This document shows, one piece after another, positions 1-5,840 of a DNA stretch of 7,941 nucleotides. The first letter of the stretch is position 1; every line of letters begins with the position of its first letter. The stretch is from DATMER01 sp036277235 (GTDB lineage: Bacteria > Acidobacteriota > Thermoanaerobaculia > Multivoradales > UBA5704): positions 1 through 7,941 of the forward strand of contig DASUNJ010000619.1 of NCBI GenBank assembly GCA_036277235.1, written 5' to 3'. Under the pieces are notes generated by a model. That model was not told the origin of the DNA. It ran no database searches and saw only the letters and a list, made by a program, of their open reading frames with translations. The position numbers and the translations under genes are program-made.

Positions 1-50
1 CCCCGTGGGGCGTCTCGGGCGGGGGGAGACGCCCCACGGGGCGTCTCTAC
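1..50. repeat. Nested palindromic repeat (MITE-like or dispersed hairpin), cut by the window edge
   Basis: Bases 1-16 (CCCCGTGGGGCGTCTC) are the exact reverse complement of 26-41, separated by a G-rich 9-base loop (17-25). The right part is also a palindrome by itself: 26-35 (GAGACGCCCC) pairs with 38-47 (GGGGCGTCTC) around AC. The element therefore looks like two copies of a unit GAGACGCCCC-NN-GGGGCGTCTC in mirror image, the left copy missing its first six bases at the window edge. It ends in CGTCTCTAC; I recall palindromes of the GTAGAGACG...CGTCTCTAC type as dispersed repeats in cyanobacteria and some other phyla. It carries no coding sequence and lies about 40 bases before the DUF4390 start. 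Confidence 0.75.
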
Positions 51-70
51 AGGCACGCACGTTCCGCCGG

Positions 71-79
71 TGCTATCTT
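71..79 (+). promoter_or_regulatory. Possible extended -10 element for the DUF4390-ntrY unit
   Basis: TGCTATCTT has the TGn motif of an extended -10 followed by TATCTT, four of six matches to TATAAT. It lies 9 bases before the ATG at 89, so a start about 7 bases downstream would give a leader of only a few bases. No convincing -35 hexamer or Shine-Dalgarno sequence is visible. The bases after it are pyrimidine-rich (TTTCTCTTG). Weak call from motif and position only. Confidence 0.25.
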
Positions 80-88
80 TTTCTCTTG

Positions 89-646
89 ATGAGAACCGTC
101 CTGGCCTTGCTTGGGCTGCTGATGGTCGCTGGCGAGGCCCGGGCCGACGCGAAGATCTCCGACCTGCGTGCCGCCCTGGACGGCGAGCGGGTGCTGGCCA
201 GCTTCACCCTCGCCGACGGGCTGGACCGCCGGCTGTCGCAGCGCATCGACTCCGGCCTCCCCACCTCCATCCTCTACGAGATCGAGCTGCACAAGGACCG
301 CAAGCGGTGGTACGACAACCGGCTCGACCGCGCTACCCTGGAGGCCGTGGCCGTACACGACGCCGTCGCCCGCACCTACACCGTCCACCTCAAGCTGGAC
401 GGCGAGCTGATCGAGAGCCGCACCGTGCGCGACCGCGAAGCCCTGGATGCCGCCATGACCCGGATCGACGGCGTCCCCGTCTTCACCCTCGGCGAAGGCA
501 TCCCGCGCGGCCGGCTGCTGATCAAGGTGCGGGCCGAGCTCGGCTCGCGCACCATCCTCTCGTTCATCCCCGCGGCGATCCGCACCGAGTGGCGGGACTC
601 CAACAAGTTCCGGTATCCAGGCCCTCGCCGAGAGCCCTCGCCGTGA
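89..646 (+). CDS. Exported DUF4390 family protein, upstream partner of NtrY
   Basis: This 185-residue protein has a likely Sec signal peptide: short basic start (MRT), hydrophobic residues 4-15 and an AxA site (A17-R18-A19) before D20. There is no lipobox cysteine, so a soluble protein outside the inner membrane is likely. The rest resembles DUF4390 (PF14334): a beta-rich domain with an E-x-E-L-H-K-D-R-x-R-W-Y segment (about 69-79), a Y-T-V-H-L-K strand and a C-terminal W-R-D-S-N-K-F-R-Y stretch. The molecular function of the family is unknown; the gene often sits directly before ntrY. Here its TGA overlaps the GTG of the next gene by 4 bases, which suggests translational coupling. ATG at 89 is chosen because it gives a clean signal peptide; the frame stays open upstream to position 5, but that extension runs through the palindromic repeat. 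Family assignment is fairly firm, function unknown. Confidence 0.8.
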   Translation: MRTVLALLGLLMVAGEARADAKISDLRAALDGERVLASFTLADGLDRRLSQRIDSGLPTSILYEIELHKDRKRWYDNRLDRATLEAVAVHDAVARTYTVHLKLDGELIESRTVRDREALDAAMTRIDGVPVFTLGEGIPRGRLLIKVRAELGSRTILSFIPAAIRTEWRDSNKFRYPGPRREPSP

Positions 647-2460
647 GCTTCCGCCGCCGGATCGAGCGCCTCCTCAGGAGCTACCGCGTCCTCCTGGGCG
701 GCCTGGCCGCCCTGCTGCTCCTCTTTACCCTCCTCTTCTACCTGTCGCAGCGCGGGCGCGACCTCCCCTCCGCGCTGGTGACGAACCGGGTCCTCCTGTT
801 CATCCTCTGGTACGTCAACGTCATCCTGATCCTGGTCGTTGCGTTCGTCCTGCTGCGCAACCTGATCAAGCTGCTGGTCGAGCGCCGCCACCGCATCCTG
901 GGCTCCAACTTCAAGTTCAAGCTGGTCGCGACCTACGTCGGACTGTCGCTGATCCCGGTCCTCGTCCTCTTCTTCATCGCCATGGAGCTGCTGCAGGGAT
1001 CGTTCGACCGCTGGTTCAACACCCCGCTGGCGCCGGTGCTGGAGCGCGGCAACGCGGTGGCTCACGCCTTCTACGACCGTATCGAGGGCACGGCGCTGCG
1101 CGACGCCTCCCGTGTCCTGCAGGAGGTGCGGGGGATCGACCTGGAGCGGGCCGAGGAGCGCCCGCGGCTCACCCGGCGGCTGCAGGAGCTGCTGGCCGAG
1201 CTCGATCTGGACCTCCTGGCCGTCTACGAGGGCGACGAGCTCGTGCGCGCCGTGCTCGACTCGCAATCGGGCATCCCCGACCTGCCCGAGCCCGGCCGCG
1301 ACTTCCTCCGGGAGACTGCGCGGGAGGGCCGCGCCGTGCGGATGGACGCGCCCGCCGGCGTGCCCGGCCGGCTCGTGCTCGCCGCGGTATCCGGAACGGG
1401 GATCACCGTGGTGGCCGGGACGCTCCTCGATCCCGTCGTGGCCGAGCAGACGGACCAGCTCGTGCGGGACTTCCAGTCCTACCGGCAGCTCGAGGCGCAG
1501 AAGGACGAGCTGCGGGCCAGCCACATCCTGCTTTTCATCATGATCACGCTGCTGGTCCTCCTCGGCGCCTCCTGGGCCGGTCTCTACCTGGCGCGCCGGG
1601 TGACCGTGCCGATCCAGGCGCTGGCCGAGGGCACGCGGGCGATCAGCGGCGGCGACCTCGGCCACCGGGTGGACGTCGAGGCGGACGACGAGCTGGGTGT
1701 CCTGGTCGATTCGTTCAACCGGATGACCGCGGAGCTGGCGAGCAACAAGGAGGCCCTGGAGCGGAGCAACCGGGAGCTCGTCGAAGCGCAGCGGCTCGCG
1801 GCCTGGAACGAGGCGGCACGGCGCATCGCGCACGAGATCAAGAACCCGCTCACGCCGATCCGCCTGTCGGCCGAGCGCCTGCTGCGCAAGCACCAGCAAC
1901 GCGACCCCGGGATCGGCAAGGCCATCGAGGAGGGGGTGGAGATCATCGTCCGCGAGGTGGTGACCCTGCAGGGGATGGTGGACGAGTTCGCCCGCTACGC
2001 CCGCATGCCCCGCCCGCAGCCCGCTCCTGTCGACCTGTCGCGGCTGGTAGGGGACACGCTGAACCTCTACCGCGACCTCAAGCCCGGCGTGGAGGTCGAA
2101 GGGCAGGTCGAGGACGGGGCCTCGCCCGCGATGCTCGACGCCGAGCAGATGCGGCGGGCGCTGATCAATCTCCTGGACAACGCGGTCGAGGCCACCGAGG
2201 CGCCCGGAAAAGTTACGGTGTCGGCCACCCGTGACGACGGCCACCTCCAGATCCGCGTCGCGGACACGGGCCGGGGCATCCCGCTTGCCTCGCGGGAGAA
2301 GCTCTTCCTCCCCTACTACTCCACCAAGGGCCGGGGCACCGGCCTGGGCCTGGCGATCGTCCACCGCATCGTCACCGACCACCACGGCTCGATCCGGGTG
2401 GAGGACAACGTGCCCCAGGGGACGGTGTTCACGGTGGAGCTGCCGGCGGAGCCGGTCTAA
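643..2460 (+). CDS. ntrY: NtrY-like membrane sensor histidine kinase without an evident PAS domain
   Basis: A 605-residue sensor kinase of the NtrY type. Three N-terminal membrane spans (about 16-34, 50-71, 94-114) precede an extracytoplasmic region (about 115-290), a fourth span (295-317) and a HAMP linker (about 316-370). A helical stretch leads into the HisKA H-box, HEIKNPLTP, with phospho-acceptor His397. The ATPase domain has the N-box (LLDNAVEAT, Asn513), G1 (D541-x-G-x-G545), the F-box (LFLPYYSTK) and G2 (G563-RGTGLGLA). All residues needed for autophosphorylation are present. Classical NtrY is longer and has a PAS domain between HAMP and HisKA; here only about 25 residues separate them, so PAS is missing. 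The partner response regulator NtrX would be expected next but does not follow. The GTG start overlaps the DUF4390 stop (GTGA); no strong Shine-Dalgarno is seen, consistent with coupling. The signal sensed is unknown; NtrY homologues act in nitrogen, redox or envelope control. Confidence 0.88.
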   Translation: MSFRRRIERLLRSYRVLLGGLAALLLLFTLLFYLSQRGRDLPSALVTNRVLLFILWYVNVILILVVAFVLLRNLIKLLVERRHRILGSNFKFKLVATYVGLSLIPVLVLFFIAMELLQGSFDRWFNTPLAPVLERGNAVAHAFYDRIEGTALRDASRVLQEVRGIDLERAEERPRLTRRLQELLAELDLDLLAVYEGDELVRAVLDSQSGIPDLPEPGRDFLRETAREGRAVRMDAPAGVPGRLVLAAVSGTGITVVAGTLLDPVVAEQTDQLVRDFQSYRQLEAQKDELRASHILLFIMITLLVLLGASWAGLYLARRVTVPIQALAEGTRAISGGDLGHRVDVEADDELGVLVDSFNRMTAELASNKEALERSNRELVEAQRLAAWNEAARRIAHEIKNPLTPIRLSAERLLRKHQQRDPGIGKAIEEGVEIIVREVVTLQGMVDEFARYARMPRPQPAPVDLSRLVGDTLNLYRDLKPGVEVEGQVEDGASPAMLDAEQMRRALINLLDNAVEATEAPGKVTVSATRDDGHLQIRVADTGRGIPLASREKLFLPYYSTKGRGTGLGLAIVHRIVTDHHGSIRVEDNVPQGTVFTVELPAEPV

Positions 2461-2681
2461 GCCGCGAAGCGGAGGATCTCGACCTCTGCGCCCTTGCGGA
2501 GCGCCTCTTCGGCGCGCTCCAGGAGCTGTCCCGTGACCTCGGAGGAGAGGAAGTACTCGCCGCAGTTCTCGCAGACATCGCCGGGGACGTCCTTGAAGAT
2601 GACGAGGGCCTCTCCGCGCTCGAGCATGACGGTCACCCGGCCCGGCCGGGTTTCACCCTGCTTGCAGAAGAGACATTTCAT
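2457..2681 (-). CDS. Solo YgiT/MqsA-type zinc-finger protein
   Basis: A 74-residue protein with two CxxC pairs: MKCLFC (C3, C6) and CENCGEYF (C37, C40). This spacing and the CxNCGE-(Y/F) motif are typical of the YgiT-type zinc-finger domain, which forms the N-terminal half of MqsA antitoxins and also occurs as short stand-alone proteins. The middle (residues 16-36) should form the beta hairpin carrying the zinc site. The tail is a helix ending in VEILRFAA, similar to tails in the short family members. Such genes are often next to a DUF4258 or MqsR-like toxin; none is here, and there is no helix-turn-helix half, so antitoxin function is doubtful. The TAG stop overlaps the TAA of ntrY by sharing 2457-2460. 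No Shine-Dalgarno precedes the ATG; a -10-like TACAAT lies 8 bases before it. Family call firm, role unknown. Confidence 0.8.
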   Translation of the reverse strand: MKCLFCKQGETRPGRVTVMLERGEALVIFKDVPGDVCENCGEYFLSSEVTGQLLERAEEALRKGAEVEILRFAA

Positions 2682-2689
2682 CGGGCGGC

Positions 2690-2715
2690 ATTGTATTCTC
2701 CACCCCGTATACAAT
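2690..2715. promoter_or_regulatory. Mirrored divergent -10 elements, or an operator, between zinc-finger and kinase genes
   Basis: ATTGTAT (2690-2696) and ATACAAT (2709-2715) form a perfect 7-bp inverted repeat around a 12-bp spacer. Read outward, each arm gives TACAAT, five of six matches to the -10 consensus, and each lies exactly 8 bases from its ATG: 2710-2715 before the kinase ATG at 2724, and 2695-2690 before the zinc-finger ATG at 2681. Transcription starting about 7 bases downstream would give leaderless mRNAs for both genes, which fits the absence of any Shine-Dalgarno. No good -35 elements stand at 16-18 bp spacing (TTGTAT occurs at 13 bp). The same symmetry could instead be a binding site for a dimeric repressor. 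Confidence 0.5.
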
Positions 2716-2723
2716 CTACCTGC

Positions 2724-4463
2724 ATGATCGATCGCGTCCTGGGCAACAGCTACCGGCTTGTGGAGAAGGTCGGTGAAGGCGGCATGGGGGCCGTGTATCG
2801 CGCGGTCGACCTGATGCTGGACCGCGACGTGGCGATCAAGGCGATCCGGCCGGAGCTGGCGCGGGAACCGGAGATCGTCGAGCGCTTCCGCAGCGAGGCG
2901 CGCCTGCTGGCGCGGGTGAGCCACCCCGCCATCGCCACGATCTACAGTTTCTTCCAGGACGGCGACGACCTCTTTCTTGCCATGGAGTTCGTGCGCGGCC
3001 GCAGCCTCTCCCGGGTCCTGGAGAGCGAGGGCGCGCTGCCTTGGGACCAGGCCGTGCGGCTCCTCTCCGCCGCCATGGAGGGGATCGAGGTCGCCCACCG
3101 GGCCGGGATCATCCACCGCGACCTCAAGCCCGACAACCTGATGATCGGCGAGGCAGGTACTGTCAAGGTAATGGACTTCGGGATCGCCCGCGCGGCCGGC
3201 AGCGGCCATCTAACGCGCACCGGCCTGCTCGTCGGCACCCTGCGCTACATGGCTCCGGAGCAGATCCAGGGGGAGGAGGCGGACCACCGGGTCGACATCT
3301 ACGCCCTCGGCACCGTCCTCTACCAGACGATCACCGGCCGGTCGCCGTTCGACGGCAAGAGCGATTACGCCATCATCAGGGCCCAGATCGAGGAGATGCC
3401 GCCGCCGCCGAGCACGGTGGTGCCGGCGATCCCCGGCTGGCTCGACCGCGCCGTGCTCCGTGCCCTGGCCAAGAAGCCGGCCGAACGCTTCCAGAGCGTC
3501 GAGGAGATGCGCCGCTTCCTCGCCACCCGCGGCGGGACCATCCCCACCGGCGACGTGACCCGGGTCACCGGCACCCGTCCCGAGATCGCGGAGCTGCCGA
3601 CCCTCGTCACGCCTCCGCGGCCGGCCGCGCGGCCCTCGATTCCGACGGCCGCCTCCCAGCCCTCGCCTGAAGCGGGCTCCTACCGGCCGATCCCCTCCGG
3701 CGGAATGGGCTGGAAGCTGGCCGTGGGGATCGCCGCCGTGCTGGCCGTGCTGACCGGGGTCGGCGTTGCCTTATGGAGCGGGGAGGAGCCAGAGGAAATC
3801 GTCGCCGGTCCCACGGTTCCGGCGCAGAGCCTGGCGGAAGCTCCCCCACCGGCTCAGCCGGCGGTGGTGCCTCTCCCGACCGCGACGCCGGCACAGGCTC
3901 CCGAGAGGAAGCCACGGCAGGAGCCCACGCCCTTCCCGAGGCCCGAGCCCACGCCCGCGGTGCAGGAACCTGTCGCCCCGATGGAGACGCCGGCCGCGCC
4001 GCCGCCCGAGCCGGCACCCACGTCGCCCCCGTCTCCTAATATCGTCGAGGAGATCCCGGCGGCTCCGATCGAGGAGCTGCGACGGCTGGGCGGCGAGTTG
4101 CAGGCCGAGAGCGCGCAGCTCCTGGAAACCTACCTTGCCTTCCTGGAGCAGAAGGAGGACGGCGGGGCCGACATCACGGACGCCGACGAGGAGCTGGAGG
4201 GCCTGATCGAGGCCTTCTCCGAGAACGCCGAGAAGCTCAACAATCAGGTTGCGGGCGGCGGCTTCTTCGCCCGTATCCGCAACCGCAAGGACAAGGATGC
4301 CCGGCCGCAGCTCGAGAAGCGTTTCAAGGCGCTGGCCGACCGCGGGGTCCAGGTGGACCGGCTCATGAACCAGATCCAGCCCGACCTCGAGGTCCGCCAG
4401 GCCTGGCAGGGCATCCGCACCCGCTGGCAGCGGGTGGGGACGATCATCTCGGGACTGAAGTAG
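2724..4463 (+). CDS. Membrane Hanks-type serine/threonine protein kinase with Pro-rich linker and helical C-terminal domain
   Basis: A 579-residue protein kinase. The catalytic domain (about 10-275) has the glycine loop GEGGMGAVY (17-25), the ATP lysine in VAIK (K39), the catalytic loop HRDLKPDN (D133, K135, N138), DFG (151-153) and APE (177-179). The activation segment contains T-R-T and G-T residues likely to be autophosphorylated. A Thr-rich juxtamembrane stretch (about 275-327) leads to one membrane span (about 331-351). Outside the membrane come a Pro/Thr/Glu-rich linker (about 354-450, with EPTP repeats) and a charged, mainly helical domain (about 455-579). There are no PASTA, TPR, WD40 or NHL repeats, so this sensor part is unclassified. 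ATG at 2724 is chosen because the kinase fold begins a few residues later; a TTG at 2691 would overlap the promoter. The stop lies 3 bases from the convergent baeRF stop. Kinase activity is well supported; substrates and signal unknown. Confidence 0.92.
   Translation: MIDRVLGNSYRLVEKVGEGGMGAVYRAVDLMLDRDVAIKAIRPELAREPEIVERFRSEARLLARVSHPAIATIYSFFQDGDDLFLAMEFVRGRSLSRVLESEGALPWDQAVRLLSAAMEGIEVAHRAGIIHRDLKPDNLMIGEAGTVKVMDFGIARAAGSGHLTRTGLLVGTLRYMAPEQIQGEEADHRVDIYALGTVLYQTITGRSPFDGKSDYAIIRAQIEEMPPPPSTVVPAIPGWLDRAVLRALAKKPAERFQSVEEMRRFLATRGGTIPTGDVTRVTGTRPEIAELPTLVTPPRPAARPSIPTAASQPSPEAGSYRPIPSGGMGWKLAVGIAAVLAVLTGVGVALWSGEEPEEIVAGPTVPAQSLAEAPPPAQPAVVPLPTATPAQAPERKPRQEPTPFPRPEPTPAVQEPVAPMETPAAPPPEPAPTSPPSPNIVEEIPAAPIEELRRLGGELQAESAQLLETYLAFLEQKEDGGADITDADEELEGLIEAFSENAEKLNNQVAGGGFFARIRNRKDKDARPQLEKRFKALADRGVQVDRLMNQIQPDLEVRQAWQGIRTRWQRVGTIISGLK
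3921..3956 (+). repeat. Short in-frame direct repeat in the kinase linker
   Basis: GAGCCCACGCCC occurs at 3921-3932 and again at 3945-3956, 24 bases apart, so it encodes EPTP twice in the proline-rich linker of the Ser/Thr kinase. The repeat lies in a low-complexity stretch rich in Pro, Ala and Glu codons. It likely reflects expansion of a flexible spacer between membrane and C-terminal domain. Confidence 0.6.
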
Positions 4464-4466
4464 CCC

Positions 4467-5660
4467 TCAATACCGGAACACCGCCGCGAGCGGCTTCCCC
4501 TCCGGCACCTCCTGCTGCTCCACCACGAACACCTTGCCGCCGTTGAGGTACGTCTGCACGGCCGCCAGGTCGAGCAGGTCCTCGTTGCCGTTGCGCGGCC
4601 CGTCATCGCCGGACTGGAAGTTGATCTTGCGCTTCTCGCCGCCGTCGTAGCTGCCCCAGACCCGCACGCCGCGGGCTACGAACAGCGACTCGACCCGGCC
4701 GTCGTGGGCGGCGGGCAGAACCTCGTTCAAGGCGGTCGAGGAGCGGCCGGAGCCGGTGAGGTCTCCGAAGCGCTCGGCGGCCTTGTGGCGCTCCTGCAGG
4801 AAGTGGGGCTCCACGATCTCCCAGGCGGCGGCGTGCAGGTCCTCCGCCTTCTCCACCTCCATGTTGCCGCGCAGGGCGTCCTCGCAGATGTTCTGGAACG
4901 TGGTCGCCGCGTCGCGGTAGATGGGCAGCAGGTACTCCACCCCGGCGAGGACGACGGGCGCCTTGCGGTCGACGTCGATCTTCCCGAGGGCATCGTCGAA
5001 GCGCTCGAAGTAGTTGCGCAGATCGGCTTCGACGTTTTCCTCTCCCGTGGCATGGGCGGAGAACATCGGCCCGCCGCGGGGGCCCATGGAGAAGCGGTGC
5101 GGGGTCTTGCTGCTCGTGCTGGCCTGCATCTGAATCTGCTTCAGGTCCCCAAGGGCCTCGATGAAGCTCGTTGGGACGCCCTGGGACTCCAGGTCGATCT
5201 CGTCGACGCGGAACCGCGAGCCGCTGAGCAGGCGGATGTTCTTGCGGCTGAGGGCGAGGATGTAGAAATGGCCGTCGCCGTCGCCGGAGAGCAGGGGAAG
5301 GAGCGGCTTCAGGTGGAAGCGCTTCTCCACGACCGCCAGCTCGTTGAGCTGCACCGGCAGGCGGAAGCTCTTGAACGTGTCCGGCGAGAGGAACAGGGCG
5401 AGACCGTCGCCCGGGTGGAGCCAGAAGGAGTTGTCGTCGACGAGCTGCTTGATGGGGTCCAGCAGCTTGTCCGCGTCCGGGCTGCGCATCCCCCAGTCCT
5501 CTTCAAGGCGCTCCGCGACGTTGCGGACCACGTTCTTGAGGCGGATCGGGTTCTGCTGTCTCTCCCCGCCGGCCCGGAAGGTCGGCAGGAAAATGGAGAC
5601 GCAAGGCCCCCCGGCAGTCCGGAGAAGCGGCTCGATGTCCTTTCTGGGAAGCAAGCTCAT
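4467..5660 (-). CDS. baeRF family 3 protein (bacterial archaeo-eukaryotic release factor-like)
   Basis: This 397-residue protein matches what I recall of baeRF family 3, bacterial relatives of eRF1/Pelota. Family-like stretches are PCVSIFLPTFRAG near the start (19-31), PIRLKN (38-43), RFHLKPLLPLLSGDG (114-128), the L7Ae-like segment VVLAGVEYLLPIYR (236-249), GRVESLFVARGVRVWG (321-336) and the final LLDLAAVQTYL...AAVFRY. Burroughs and Aravind proposed that baeRFs act at the ribosome, perhaps rescuing it or countering ribosome-targeting toxins; this is a prediction, not a demonstrated activity. In the likely catalytic-loop region the sequence reads RGGP (195-198), so the GGQ needed for peptidyl-tRNA hydrolysis is absent here. 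The protein has no signal peptide or membrane span and should be cytoplasmic. A strong Shine-Dalgarno 7 bases upstream supports ATG at 5660. It converges on the kinase gene and diverges from the peroxidase gene. Confidence 0.82.
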   Translation of the reverse strand: MSLLPRKDIEPLLRTAGGPCVSIFLPTFRAGGERQQNPIRLKNVVRNVAERLEEDWGMRSPDADKLLDPIKQLVDDNSFWLHPGDGLALFLSPDTFKSFRLPVQLNELAVVEKRFHLKPLLPLLSGDGDGHFYILALSRKNIRLLSGSRFRVDEIDLESQGVPTSFIEALGDLKQIQMQASTSSKTPHRFSMGPRGGPMFSAHATGEENVEADLRNYFERFDDALGKIDVDRKAPVVLAGVEYLLPIYRDAATTFQNICEDALRGNMEVEKAEDLHAAAWEIVEPHFLQERHKAAERFGDLTGSGRSSTALNEVLPAAHDGRVESLFVARGVRVWGSYDGGEKRKINFQSGDDGPRNGNEDLLDLAAVQTYLNGGKVFVVEQQEVPEGKPLAAVFRY

Positions 5661-5667
5661 GCGGATA

Positions 5668-5675
5668 ACCTCCTT
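5668..5675 (-). promoter_or_regulatory. Strong Shine-Dalgarno for the baeRF gene
   Basis: On the minus strand AAGGAGGT stands 7 bases before ATG 5660, an eight-base match to the anti-Shine-Dalgarno end of 16S rRNA. It fixes the baeRF start. The contrast with the kinase, zinc-finger and Uma2 genes, which lack such a site, shows that both leadered and apparently leaderless initiation may be used here. Confidence 0.8.
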
Positions 5676-5791
5676 GCTGGTTCGGTGGAAGCCCGGAGGA
5701 GTACGGCCGGGCCTCTCGATCTACATCAGCAATCAGCGTGCCTTGAGGTGCCGGTGAGCATCCGCCTGAGGGAAACATGAGTGTTTGAACG

Positions 5792-5827
5792 TCCATTGAA
5801 GTGCACGCATCCGTGCGCCTCAATGGA
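5792..5827 (+). promoter_or_regulatory. Strong hairpin directly before the peroxidase ribosome-binding site
   Basis: TCCATTGAAGTGCACG (5792-5807) and CGTGCGCCTCAATGGA (5812-5827) form a 16-position stem with a CATC loop: 14 Watson-Crick pairs, one G-U wobble in RNA and one A-C mismatch. The stem ends where the AAAGGAGGA Shine-Dalgarno begins (5827-5835). No T-run follows, so it is not an intrinsic terminator. It may be a 5' leader structure controlling translation or mRNA stability, or a DNA operator for a dimeric regulator. Confidence 0.65.
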
Positions 5828-5835
5828 AAGGAGGA
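5827..5835 (+). promoter_or_regulatory. Shine-Dalgarno for the peroxidase gene
   Basis: AAAGGAGGA contains the AGGAGG core at 5829-5834, 6 bases before ATG 5841. This decides the start against the in-frame GTG at 5781 and ATG at 5823, both of which lie upstream of or inside the hairpin and lack a site of their own. Confidence 0.8.
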
Positions 5836-5840
5836 CCCTC

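Larger units (their letters stand above)
5661..5840. promoter_or_regulatory. Divergent intergenic region between baeRF and peroxidase genes
   Basis: This 180-bp gap must hold the promoters of both divergent genes. I see the two Shine-Dalgarno sites, the hairpin at 5792-5827 and a weak 6-bp inverted repeat GCCCGG (5691-5696) / CCGGGC (5707-5712) in the baeRF leader. I could not find a sigma70-type -35/-10 pair with correct spacing on either strand, so the promoters may use other sigma factors or be poorly conserved. No coding sequence is supported here. Confidence 0.55.

Noticed and set aside
70..642. Extension of the ntrY frame upstream to position 70
   Set aside because: The added 191 residues are Arg/Pro-rich shadow of the DUF4390 gene; the membrane-span region of NtrY starts right after GTG 643.
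376..2385. Long open frame on the minus strand (669 codons) opposite ntrY
   Set aside because: It lies antisense to a clear histidine kinase with all motifs. The translation is low-complexity (rich in D, Q, V, H, E, L) and resembles no family, as expected for shadows in GC-rich DNA.
2457..2681. Complete MqsRA-type toxin-antitoxin pair
   Set aside because: No toxin-like gene is adjacent and the antitoxin DNA-binding half is missing.
2691..2714. TTGTAT (2691-2696) as a -35 element for the kinase promoter
   Set aside because: Only 13 bp separate it from TACAAT at 2710, too short for a normal sigma70 promoter; it is better read as the opposite-strand -10.
2682..3209. Upstream extension of the zinc-finger frame, giving a 250-residue protein
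   Set aside because: The extra part is antisense to the kinase domain and lacks family features; the family N-terminus MKCxxC fits ATG 2681 exactly.
4704..5780. Plus-strand open frame of 358 codons opposite the baeRF gene
   Set aside because: Shadow of baeRF: low-complexity translation (G, A, E, V, L, Q), no recognisable motif and no ribosome-binding site.
5781..5840. Earlier peroxidase starts (GTG 5781 or ATG 5823)
   Set aside because: Both lie before or inside the hairpin and lack a Shine-Dalgarno, whereas ATG 5841 has AGGAGG at 6-base spacing.
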